Shown here in pieces: positions 45,850 through 54,562 of a stretch of DNA of 64,000 bases. Positions within the stretch are counted from its first letter, which is position 1; every line of letters starts with the position of its first letter. A program made the position numbers and the translations under genes. The stretch is from Bordetella parapertussis (GTDB taxonomy: Bacteria > Pseudomonadota > Gammaproteobacteria > Burkholderiales > Burkholderiaceae_D). The stretch is taken from the NCBI GenBank assembly GCA_945866125.1, contig CAMBFZ010000001.1, forward strand, positions 62,001-126,000, read 5' to 3'. The notes below the pieces were generated by a model that had not been told where the DNA came from, made no database searches, and was given only the letters and a program-made list of their open reading frames with translations.

Positions 45850-46295
45850 TCGGGCTCCTGCAACGCGTCAGCGAAGCTGCCGTCCATGTTGATGGCCTCT
45901 GTGTGGGTCGCATACAGCGAGGGCTGTTAGTGTTGCTGTGTGCCCAGAAGGGCGATACCGATGCCCAAGCCGATGCCTTGCTAAGCAAACTGCTTGGCTA
46001 CCGCGTATTTGCCGACGCTGCGGGCAAAATGAATTGGAATATTGCGCAAGTTGACGGTGGTTTATTGCTCGTGCCGCAGTTCACACTGGCCGCCGATACC
46101 CGGTCTGGCACACGCCCTTCTTTCACGCCGGCAGCGCCGCCCGACCTTGCGCACACTTTGTTTGATCGCTTTGTCGCGCAGGCGAAAAGTCGGCATCCTG
46201 TGGTGGAGACCGGGCGCTTCGGTGCAGACATGCAGGTAGCGCTGGTCAATGACGGGCCGGTGACGTTCTGGTTGCAAGTTTCGCCGGCTTCTTAG
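45846..46295 (+). CDS. dtd: D-aminoacyl-tRNA deacylase Dtd
   Basis: Dtd removes D-amino acids wrongly attached to tRNA. The 149-residue protein starts with TTG at 45846, within the tyrS stop, and reads MIGLLQRVSEA, matching the family N-terminus, so translation is probably coupled to tyrS. The NDGPVTFWL motif that lines the active site is intact. The other active-site motif reads PQFTLAADT instead of SQFTLAADT as in E. coli, with proline at residue 77. The neighbouring synthetase gene fits its proofreading role. Confidence 0.94.
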   Translation: MIGLLQRVSEAAVHVDGLCVGRIQRGLLVLLCAQKGDTDAQADALLSKLLGYRVFADAAGKMNWNIAQVDGGLLLVPQFTLAADTRSGTRPSFTPAAPPDLAHTLFDRFVAQAKSRHPVVETGRFGADMQVALVNDGPVTFWLQVSPAS

Positions 46296-46318
46296 CTATC
46301 GACTTCAAGGAGACGCGC

Positions 46319-46963
46319 ATGCAATTCTGGAGTGATTCGTTCAAAGATCATGGGCTCATCCCCGGTGAATGTGCCTTTGGCGTGACCGACCCTGGCAGCC
46401 ATGTGGCTTTATCGAGCAATCGCAATCCGCATTTCGGTTGGAGCGATCTGCCGCACGGCACACAATCGCTTGCCTTGATCTGTCACGATCATGATGTGCC
46501 CTCACGGGGCGACGACGTCAATCAGGCCGGTCGCCTGATCCCCGCCGATTTGCCGCGAGTCGATTTTTATCATTGGGTCCTGATCGATCTGCTGCCCGGC
46601 ATTCCCATGATTATCGAAGGCGAATACAGCGACGCCATTACCCCTCGCGGCAAGCCCGGTCCAGATCTCGCCAATGGCGCCCGGCAGGGGTTGAATGACT
46701 TTACCGGATGGTTTGCCGGTGACGACAAAATGTCCGGCAATTATTTTGGTTACGACGGCCCTTGTCCGCCATGGAATGACAGCATCCCGCATCACTATGT
46801 TTTCACGCTCTACGCGCTCAAGGTCCCACGCCTTGAGGTGCACGGACACTTCACCGGTCCGCAGGTGCGTGCGGCGATGGCAGCACATATCTTGGCGGAG
46901 GCCAGCGTGACCGGATTGTATTCACTGAACCCCACTGTACTGCGTAGTTTGCAAACACGATGA
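46319..46963 (+). CDS. PEBP family protein (YbhB/YbcL type)
   Basis: The 214-residue protein belongs to the phosphatidylethanolamine-binding protein family. It shows the ligand-site segments ICHDHDVP and FYHWVLIDLLPG, and the later YDGPCPPWNDSIPHHYVFTLYAL of the bacterial branch. No signal peptide is present, so it is cytoplasmic. Its ligand and role are unknown. The ATG follows AAGGAG and the stop overlaps the next gene as ATGA. Confidence 0.88.
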   Translation: MQFWSDSFKDHGLIPGECAFGVTDPGSHVALSSNRNPHFGWSDLPHGTQSLALICHDHDVPSRGDDVNQAGRLIPADLPRVDFYHWVLIDLLPGIPMIIEGEYSDAITPRGKPGPDLANGARQGLNDFTGWFAGDDKMSGNYFGYDGPCPPWNDSIPHHYVFTLYALKVPRLEVHGHFTGPQVRAAMAAHILAEASVTGLYSLNPTVLRSLQTR

Positions 46964-47598
46964 CCGACATTATTTTGATCCGCCACGGCGAGACTGACTG
47001 GAACCGAGTGCGGCGTCTGCAAGGGCATTGGGATATTGCCCTCAATGAGCTTGGTCACCGTCAAGCGAGTGCGCTTGCTCTTGCGCTCTCGTCTGAAAAA
47101 CCTACAGCAATTTATGCCAGTGATTTGCAGCGCGCACGCGATACCGCGCAAGCGGTGGCCGACCGTCATCAGATCACAGTCAGCATCGATGCCCGTTTAC
47201 GCGAACGCTGTTACGGTGCGTTTGAAGGCTTGTTGTATGACGACATTGACGGCCATTTTCCTCAAGCCTTCGCGCAGTGGCAGGCACGTGAACTGCATGC
47301 ACGCTTTCCTGCCGGCGAGCGTCAAGCGGAAACCCTGCATGAGTTTTCGGCGCGCGCCGTGGCTGTCGTAACCGAGTTGGCGCAACGTCACGACAACGAA
47401 AAAATTATCATCGTCTCGCATGGTGGCGTTCTCGACTGCGTGTATCGCGCCGCGTATGGGATGGACTTATTGGTTGAGCGACAATTCGATATGAAAAACG
47501 CCGCCATCAATCGCCTGCATTGGAACGGCACGCAGATGACGGTGCTGCAGTGGGCCGATGTTGCGCACCTTGATGCGGCTGCGCTCGACGAGATCTGA
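46960..47598 (+). CDS. Histidine phosphatase family protein (phosphoglycerate mutase-like)
   Basis: The 212-residue protein has the catalytic RHGETDWN at residues 8-15, the second histidine in VSHGGVLD, and the arginine/glutamate pair in LRERCYGAFEG. These mark the histidine phosphatase superfamily. The variant length and the YASDLQRARDTAQAV segment fit GpmB- or CobC-like phosphatases better than the true glycolytic mutase. It is coupled to the PEBP gene by an ATGA overlap. Confidence 0.86.
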   Translation: MTDIILIRHGETDWNRVRRLQGHWDIALNELGHRQASALALALSSEKPTAIYASDLQRARDTAQAVADRHQITVSIDARLRERCYGAFEGLLYDDIDGHFPQAFAQWQARELHARFPAGERQAETLHEFSARAVAVVTELAQRHDNEKIIIVSHGGVLDCVYRAAYGMDLLVERQFDMKNAAINRLHWNGTQMTVLQWADVAHLDAAALDEI

Positions 47599-47673
47599 CC
47601 CGGCCGTGCAAACTGCCATTGGAAAATCATTCCGGCTAAAATAGCGTCCTTTCCTTCGGTAATTTTCCTCTGC

Positions 47674-48690
47674 ATGCAACTCGGTCCCTATCAACTCCGC
47701 AATAACGTCTTTGTTGCGCCCATGGCTGGCGTAACGGACCGGCCGTATCGGCAATTGTGCAAAGAGCTGGGCGCCGGTTATGCGGTCTCGGAAATGGCCG
47801 CTTCCAATCCGCGCGTCTGGGCCAGCGAAAAAAGTGCGCGTCGAATTAACCACGAAGGCGAGATGGAACCCAAGGCCGTACAGATCGCCGGTGCCGATCC
47901 GGGTTTGTTGGCTGAAGCCGCCAAATTTAATGTCCAGCGCGGCGCGCAAATTATTGACATCAACATGGGTTGTCCCGTTAAAAAAGTCTGCAACAACTGG
48001 TGTGGCTCGGCGCTGCTGCAAGATGAGCAACTCGTTGCCACCATTCTCGAAGCCGTAGTCGCTGCAGTGGATGTGCCGGTCACGCTCAAATTCCGCACCG
48101 GCTGGGATCGTCAACATAAAAACGCGCTGACCATTGCCCGCATTGCCGAACAAAGCGGCATTGCCATGCTCACCTTGCACGGCCGCACTCGCGCAGATGG
48201 TTACAGTGGTCTGGCCGAATACGACACCATCGCAGCCGTCAAGGCAGCGGTGGCCATTCCCGTAGTCGCCAATGGCGACATCGATAGTCCGCAAAAAGCC
48301 CGCGCCGTGCTCAATCAGACCGGCGCTGATGCGATCATGATCGGGCGCGCAGCGCAAGGACGTCCCTGGATATTTCGTGAGATCGATCATTACCTGCGCA
48401 CCGGTGAATTGTTGCCAGCGCCGGCGATTGAAGAAGTGCGCCGCTTGATGTCGCAGCATCTGCAGGCACACTACGCGTTTTATGGTCACTATCTTGGCGT
48501 GCGCACTGCACGCAAACACATCGGTTGGTATGTGCAAGACCTGGTCGGGGGCGAGGCATTTCGTCAACAGATGAACCGCCTCGACGATTGCGATGCGCAA
48601 CGCGCCGCCGTCGACGCATTCTTTGAATCGCAAACCAAGTTTGGCGAGCGGTTACAATATGAACTCGCCGCAGAAAAGCTGGCAGCCTGA
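47674..48690 (+). CDS. dusB: tRNA-dihydrouridine synthase DusB
   Basis: DusB is a flavin enzyme that reduces uridine in the tRNA D-loop. The 338-residue protein has the FMN-barrel start APMAGVTDRPYRQLCKELG, the catalytic cysteine region in NMGCPVKKVCNNWCGSALL and GRAAQGRPWIF at the phosphate site. A -10-like TAAAAT lies near 47637. It is followed by fis, the conserved dusB-fis pair of proteobacteria. Confidence 0.96.
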   Translation: MQLGPYQLRNNVFVAPMAGVTDRPYRQLCKELGAGYAVSEMAASNPRVWASEKSARRINHEGEMEPKAVQIAGADPGLLAEAAKFNVQRGAQIIDINMGCPVKKVCNNWCGSALLQDEQLVATILEAVVAAVDVPVTLKFRTGWDRQHKNALTIARIAEQSGIAMLTLHGRTRADGYSGLAEYDTIAAVKAAVAIPVVANGDIDSPQKARAVLNQTGADAIMIGRAAQGRPWIFREIDHYLRTGELLPAPAIEEVRRLMSQHLQAHYAFYGHYLGVRTARKHIGWYVQDLVGGEAFRQQMNRLDDCDAQRAAVDAFFESQTKFGERLQYELAAEKLAA

Positions 48691-48720
48691 CAAGACCCCA
48701 TTGAGCCCCATCCGTTCGCT

Positions 48721-48954
48721 ATGAGTAAAGACAATATCCAGGATGTCGTAAAGAAAAGTCTCGAAAAATATTTTCGCGATTTGGGCGAGCAGCAGCCATC
48801 CAATGTCTACGAAATGGTGGTATTCACCGTGGAAAAGCCGATTCTTGAGGCCGTGATGTCCCGTGCCGAAGGCAATCAGTCGCACGCCGCCGAGATGCTC
48901 GGCATCAATCGCAACACCTTGCGTAAAAAACTGCAGCAGCACGGCCTTCTGTAA
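48721..48954 (+). CDS. fis: Fis family DNA-binding protein
   Basis: Fis is a small nucleoid protein that bends DNA and controls ribosomal RNA and other genes. The 77-residue protein has the helix-turn-helix end EMLGINRNTLRKKLQQHGLL and a helical dimer region before it. It is a little shorter than the E. coli protein of 98 residues, as usual for betaproteobacteria. It lies 30 bases after dusB and 31 bases before purH. Confidence 0.94.
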   Translation: MSKDNIQDVVKKSLEKYFRDLGEQQPSNVYEMVVFTVEKPILEAVMSRAEGNQSHAAEMLGINRNTLRKKLQQHGLL

Positions 48955-48985
48955 CGATCCCCTCCTTTATTTTTGTAAAAAATTC

Positions 48986-50548
<1,563 letters not shown>

Positions 50549-50620
50549 TGATCTTGTAGGCGCATTGGATTTTCTGTTGTGCGAAAAAAGACGCTGGGAT
50601 CCCCTGTCTTTACTCAAACG

Positions 50621-51445
50621 ATGGCATATGTCTACCTGTTGGCCAGCGGCAGAAATGGGACCCTCTACATCGGCGTCACTAGAGACCTGATCAAGCGCGT
50701 CTACGAACACAAATCAGCACTCGTCCCCGGCTTCACGAGTCGATATCAAATCAACCAACTTGTCTGGTTCCAGCAGTCCGACGCGATCGAATCTGCTATC
50801 GTGCGGGAAAAACAAATGAAAGCTTGGCGGCGTGCGTGGAAAATCGCGCTCATCGAGCGCAGCAACCCCTACTGGCACGACCTTTATGAAGCCCTGCTCT
50901 ACATGATTATCCTCGGCATCGATCCCGGCTTGCGCGTGACCGGCTTTGGCGTAATACGCAAAGACGGTCACAAGCTCACCTACATTGCGTCAGGCACCAT
51001 CCGCATTCCCGATGGCGACTTGCCCTCGCGGCTGAAAGTCATCCTTAACGGCGTCGGTGAAGTCATTCGCGCCTACCAGCCCGGGTGCGCTGCGATCGAA
51101 AAAGTATTTGCCAACGTTAATCCGCAATCGACCTTACTGCTCGGGCAGGCTCGCGGTGCCGCCATCTGCGGACTCGTTGCCGCCGACCTGGACGTTTACG
51201 AGTACACCGCGCTGCAAGTCAAAAAAGCCGTCGTCGGGCAGGGCAAAGCGCAAAAAGCGCAGGTCCAGGATATGGTACAGCGGCTCTTGCTGTTGAAAGG
51301 ATTGCCCGGCCCCGATGCAGCCGATGCGCTCGGCGTGGCCATCTGCCATGCGCATAGCGGTGCGGCCTTAGCGGCGCTGGCCACGTTCGCGCCAACGATG
51401 GGATTAAAAGGCTTGCGCGTCAAAGGCGGACGCCTGATCGCTTAA
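50621..51445 (+). CDS. GIY-YIG nuclease domain fused in frame to RuvC
   Basis: Reading from the ATG at 50621, one frame encodes 274 residues with no stop. Residues 1-94 form a GIY-YIG domain: YVYLLASGRNGTLYIGV, then RDLIKRVYEH, AIVREKQMKAWRR and IERSNPYWHDLYE, which keep the conserved tyrosines, arginine, histidine, glutamate and asparagine positions of the family. Residue 95 is the methionine of a complete RuvC. Stand-alone proteins of this GIY-YIG type normally stop after the DLYE segment. A GTG at 50579 could extend the N-terminus by 14 residues. Neither start has a convincing ribosome binding site. Whether the fusion protein is made, or RuvC alone from 50903, is undecided. Confidence 0.75.
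   Translation: MAYVYLLASGRNGTLYIGVTRDLIKRVYEHKSALVPGFTSRYQINQLVWFQQSDAIESAIVREKQMKAWRRAWKIALIERSNPYWHDLYEALLYMIILGIDPGLRVTGFGVIRKDGHKLTYIASGTIRIPDGDLPSRLKVILNGVGEVIRAYQPGCAAIEKVFANVNPQSTLLLGQARGAAICGLVAADLDVYEYTALQVKKAVVGQGKAQKAQVQDMVQRLLLLKGLPGPDAADALGVAICHAHSGAALAALATFAPTMGLKGLRVKGGRLIA
50903..51445 (+). CDS. ruvC: Crossover junction endodeoxyribonuclease RuvC
   Basis: RuvC is the dimeric resolvase that cuts Holliday junctions brought by RuvAB. Counted from the internal ATG at 50903, the protein has 180 residues and all four catalytic acidic residues: D7 in ILGIDPG, E66 in AAIEKVF, and D138 and D141 in GPDAADALG. This is the same frame as the GIY-YIG fusion listed above. No ribosome binding site is visible just before this ATG, so independent starts here would be weak or coupled. 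It leads the ruvC-ruvA-ruvB order. Confidence 0.93.
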   Translation: MIILGIDPGLRVTGFGVIRKDGHKLTYIASGTIRIPDGDLPSRLKVILNGVGEVIRAYQPGCAAIEKVFANVNPQSTLLLGQARGAAICGLVAADLDVYEYTALQVKKAVVGQGKAQKAQVQDMVQRLLLLKGLPGPDAADALGVAICHAHSGAALAALATFAPTMGLKGLRVKGGRLIA

Positions 51446-51496
51446 GCGGCCTCGCCTGCGGTATCATCCTGCCAATTCCACTGCTGGGTCATCATC

Positions 51497-52072
51497 ATGA
51501 TAGGTCGCATCGCCGGCATCTTGCTCGACAAAAATCCCACGCAATTACTGGTCGATTGCCACGGCATCGGCTACGAAGTCAGCGTCCCCATGAGCACCTT
51601 CTACAACCTGCCCGCGGTGGGTGAACAAGTCGTCCTGCTTACCCATCTCGCCGTGCGTGAAGACGCCCATCTGCTCTATGGTTTTGGCAACAGTCAAGAG
51701 CGTGAACTGTTTCGTCAGCTAATCAAAATCAGTGGCGTTGGTGCCCGCACGGCTTTGTCGCTGCTCTCCGGCATGTCTGTCGCTGATTTGTCGCAGGCCG
51801 TTACTTTGCAAGAGTCCGCCCGCCTGACCAAAATTCCCGGCATCGGCAAAAAAACTGCCGAGCGTCTGCTGCTCGAACTCAAGGGAAAAATTGGTGCCGA
51901 TCTGGGGGCCGCCGGCATCGTTAGCCAAGACAGCAGCAACGATGTGCTCAATGCCTTGCTGGCACTCGGCTACTCCGATAAGGAAGCGCTGCTGGCAATG
52001 AAACAAGTACCCGCAGGGAGCAGCGTTTCTGACGGTATTCGTCAGGCCCTGAAGGCACTCTCGCGCGCTTGA
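51497..52072 (+). CDS. ruvA: Holliday junction branch migration protein RuvA
   Basis: RuvA binds the four-way junction as a tetramer and loads RuvB. The 191-residue protein has the N-terminal OB fold starting MIGRIAGILLDKNP, two helix-hairpin-helix segments (LIKISGVGARTAL and LTKIPGIGKKTAERL), and a C-terminal domain that contacts RuvB. It starts 51 bases after ruvC. A perfect TTGACA at its stop codon begins a possible ruvB promoter. Confidence 0.97.
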   Translation: MIGRIAGILLDKNPTQLLVDCHGIGYEVSVPMSTFYNLPAVGEQVVLLTHLAVREDAHLLYGFGNSQERELFRQLIKISGVGARTALSLLSGMSVADLSQAVTLQESARLTKIPGIGKKTAERLLLELKGKIGADLGAAGIVSQDSSNDVLNALLALGYSDKEALLAMKQVPAGSSVSDGIRQALKALSRA

Positions 52073-52095
52073 CATCGCGCCGCGCAGGCTACAAT
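52069..52095 (+). promoter_or_regulatory. Possible internal promoter directly ahead of ruvB
   Basis: A perfect TTGACA overlaps the ruvA stop codon and is followed 15 bases later by TACAAT. Transcription would begin close to 52102, the A of the ruvB ATG, so the message would be leaderless. The spacer is two bases shorter than ideal. Confidence 0.45.
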
Positions 52096-52101
52096 GCAGA
52101 G

Positions 52102-53160
52102 ATGAGCATACAGACCGACGATTTCAGCGAACAACGCATCATTGCGGCCACACCCGTGTCGCCCAACGAAGAGGCGATCGAACGCGCATTGCGTCCCCAC
52201 AAGCTCGACGATTACGTGGGCCAGGAAAAAATACGTGGTCAGCTTGAAATTTTTATCACTGCAGCCAAAAATCGCGGCGAAGCACTCGACCACACCCTAT
52301 TGTTCGGCCCGCCCGGACTCGGCAAGACCACGCTGGCGCACATCATCGCGCGCGAAATGGGCGTTAACCTGCGCCAGACCTCGGGGCCGGTACTCGAGCG
52401 CGCCGGCGACCTTGCCGCGCTACTAACCAATCTTGAAGCCAACGACGTGCTCTTCATCGATGAAATCCATCGCCTCTCACCTGTCGTTGAAGAAATTCTC
52501 TATCCCGCACTCGAGGACTACCAGATCGACATCATGATCGGCGAAGGACCCGCGGCGCGCTCGGTCCGGCTGGATCTTCAACCCTTTACACTCGTCGGCG
52601 CCACCACCCGCGCCGGCATGCTCACCAACCCGCTGCGCGACCGTTTCGGCATCGTCTCGCGGCTAGAGTTTTATACCGCCGACGAACTCGCCCGCATCGT
52701 CACCCGTAGCGCCGCATTGCTCCATGCGCCGATTGATGCCGATGGAGCATTAGAAATTGCCCGCCGCAGTCGCGGCACGCCCCGTATTGCCAATCGCTTA
52801 TTGCGCCGAGTACGCGACTACGCCGAAGTCAAAGGCCAGGGCGATATCACCAAAGCGATGGCGGATGCCGCACTTGTGATGCTGGATGTTGATCCTGTTG
52901 GGTTTGACTTGATGGATCGCAAGCTGCTCGAAGCGGTATTGTTTAAATTCGGCGGGGGGCCAGTCGGACTGGATAACCTCGCCGCCGCCATCGGCGAAGA
53001 ACGCGACACCATTGAAGACGTGCTCGAGCCGTACTTGATTCAGCAAGGCTTTTTGCAGCGTACACCGCGTGGGCGCATCGCCACCCCAACTGCCTATCGG
53101 CATTTCGGTGTAGCGGCACCCAAGACCAGTCCGAATGGCGATTTATGGGATCAAGCCTGA
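52102..53160 (+). CDS. ruvB: Holliday junction branch migration helicase RuvB
   Basis: RuvB is the AAA+ ring motor that drives branch migration with RuvA. I use the ATG at 52102, giving 352 residues; the frame opens at 52069 but that part covers the promoter-like sequence. Walker A GPPGLGKT is at residues 69-76, Walker B is in VLFIDEIHRLS, and a winged-helix end has GFLQRTPRGR. The ribosome binding site is weak (AGAG). Confidence 0.97.
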   Translation: MSIQTDDFSEQRIIAATPVSPNEEAIERALRPHKLDDYVGQEKIRGQLEIFITAAKNRGEALDHTLLFGPPGLGKTTLAHIIAREMGVNLRQTSGPVLERAGDLAALLTNLEANDVLFIDEIHRLSPVVEEILYPALEDYQIDIMIGEGPAARSVRLDLQPFTLVGATTRAGMLTNPLRDRFGIVSRLEFYTADELARIVTRSAALLHAPIDADGALEIARRSRGTPRIANRLLRRVRDYAEVKGQGDITKAMADAALVMLDVDPVGFDLMDRKLLEAVLFKFGGGPVGLDNLAAAIGEERDTIEDVLEPYLIQQGFLQRTPRGRIATPTAYRHFGVAAPKTSPNGDLWDQA

Positions 53161-53177
53161 CCTGCTGAAGGAGCGCC

Positions 53178-54059
53178 ATGCTCGCTTTTGTTGATGCTAA
53201 TCGCATCGCTCACCAGTTACTCGACGCGCGCGCGTTGTCGCAGCAACTGCCGCCATTTTCAACAGCACGCGACCTTTCTATCGACGACGCCTACCTGATC
53301 AGCAAGTGCATCATGGACTTGCGCAGTGCGCGTGGCGAGCGTCTGGCCGGAAAAAAAATCGACTTCACCAACCGTAAAGTCTGGTCCTGCTTTGGTGCTG
53401 ACGAGGCCCTACACGGCCCGATATGGGCGCCTTTATTCGAGAGCACCGTGCGCTACGCCCTGGACAATATGGGCGTACAAAGTCTCACCGGTGCAGTGCA
53501 GCCGCGCATTGAACCTGAAATTGTGTTCGGCCTGCGTAAAACGCCGTCCCCGGACGCCGATCTGAGCGCCATTGTGGACTGCATTGATTGGATGGCGCAC
53601 GGCGTTGAAATTACGGTTTGTCCCTACCCGGGATGGAAGTTCAACGCGACGGATGCAATTGCCGCCTTTGGTTTGCATGGCACGCTCATCATTGGCGAGC
53701 GCACGCCATTGCCCCGTGTCGCGCGCCATAACTTACCGGCGCTGCTGGCAGCCGGCAGCGTGTCGTTGTCATGCAGCGGGGACGAAATTTTTACCTTGCG
53801 GGGGGCGGGCTTTGGTTGCGACGTATTCGGCTCGCCGGTGCATGCGCTGTTGCAGTTACACCGGCAGTTAGGCGCGCAGCCTGAATTTCCTGCGTTGGCC
53901 GCCGGTGACGTGGTCGCTACCGGTAGCTGGACCAATCCCTTTCCGGTCGAGCCCGGGCAGAGGTGGGTCACGGCGTTTTCGGGTCTGACTTTGCCGGGGC
54001 TATCAATCGAATTTGTCAGCAATCGCGCGCCCCGAGGTACGCACAGGTATGCGGTATAG
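53178..54059 (+). CDS. Fumarylacetoacetase-fold hydratase (2-keto-4-pentenoate hydratase-like)
   Basis: The 293-residue protein resembles 2-keto-4-pentenoate hydratases and the related 4-oxalocrotonate decarboxylases of aromatic meta-cleavage pathways. Metal ligands are recognisable in RIEPEIVFGL and VEITVCPYPGWKF, and a late VVATGSWTNPFPVEPGQ segment fits the fold. No other meta-pathway genes are nearby, so the true substrate is unknown. It starts 17 bases after ruvB behind GAAGGAGC, so the two may share a transcript. Confidence 0.83.
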   Translation: MLAFVDANRIAHQLLDARALSQQLPPFSTARDLSIDDAYLISKCIMDLRSARGERLAGKKIDFTNRKVWSCFGADEALHGPIWAPLFESTVRYALDNMGVQSLTGAVQPRIEPEIVFGLRKTPSPDADLSAIVDCIDWMAHGVEITVCPYPGWKFNATDAIAAFGLHGTLIIGERTPLPRVARHNLPALLAAGSVSLSCSGDEIFTLRGAGFGCDVFGSPVHALLQLHRQLGAQPEFPALAAGDVVATGSWTNPFPVEPGQRWVTAFSGLTLPGLSIEFVSNRAPRGTHRYAV

Positions 54060-54088
54060 CCAGCGCGGGCCAGGTCCCGCGCGGCGCG

Positions 54089-54538
54089 TTACGGCTCCCG
54101 CAACCAGACTTGGGTGCGGCCCAGCATCGGTACGCCGATATAACCCCTGACCTTCAGCTTCCTGCCGTTGTCGTCGAGCTCCATTTTGCTCTTGTAGGTT
54201 TTGCCATTAGCGGGATCCATGATGATGCCGCCGTCGAAGTGGTCGCCGTCCGGTTTCATGCCGGTGAGGATCGTCATACCGATCACAGGCTTGTCTTTCT
54301 TGTCGCCCGTGCATTTGTCGCAGAGGGGGTTTTGTTCTTCGCTTGGCTCGCGAAAAAGTTTTTCTACCGTGCCGCGCAGCTCGCCGTTCGCCTCCGTAAT
54401 CCGCACCAGCGATTTTGGCTTGCCGGTTTTATCATCGATGGTTTTCCATAAGCCGACTGGCGATGCCGCATCCGCAGCGACAGCGGCTGCAGTAAAGCTC
54501 GTTGTGAGGGCGATGCTCAACAATATTTTTATCAGCAT
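54089..54538 (-). CDS. DUF2147 periplasmic protein
   Basis: The 149-residue precursor has a signal peptide (ILLSIALTTSFTAAAVAA) and a single DUF2147 domain beginning SPVGLWKTIDDKTGKPKSLV. One CDKC pair in the middle could bind metal or form a disulfide. Proteins of this family bind small ligands in a calycin-like barrel; the role is unknown. The ATG has GGAGA upstream. It lies downstream of valS on the same strand with 24 bases between and may be cotranscribed. Confidence 0.86.
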   Translation of the reverse strand: MLIKILLSIALTTSFTAAAVAADAASPVGLWKTIDDKTGKPKSLVRITEANGELRGTVEKLFREPSEEQNPLCDKCTGDKKDKPVIGMTILTGMKPDGDHFDGGIIMDPANGKTYKSKMELDDNGRKLKVRGYIGVPMLGRTQVWLREP

Positions 54539-54562
54539 GATGTCTCCGTTAGTTTATTTTTT

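Noticed and set aside
47467..48633. A 388-codon open frame on the minus strand opposite dusB
   Set aside because: dusB on the plus strand has all family motifs; the opposite frame has none.
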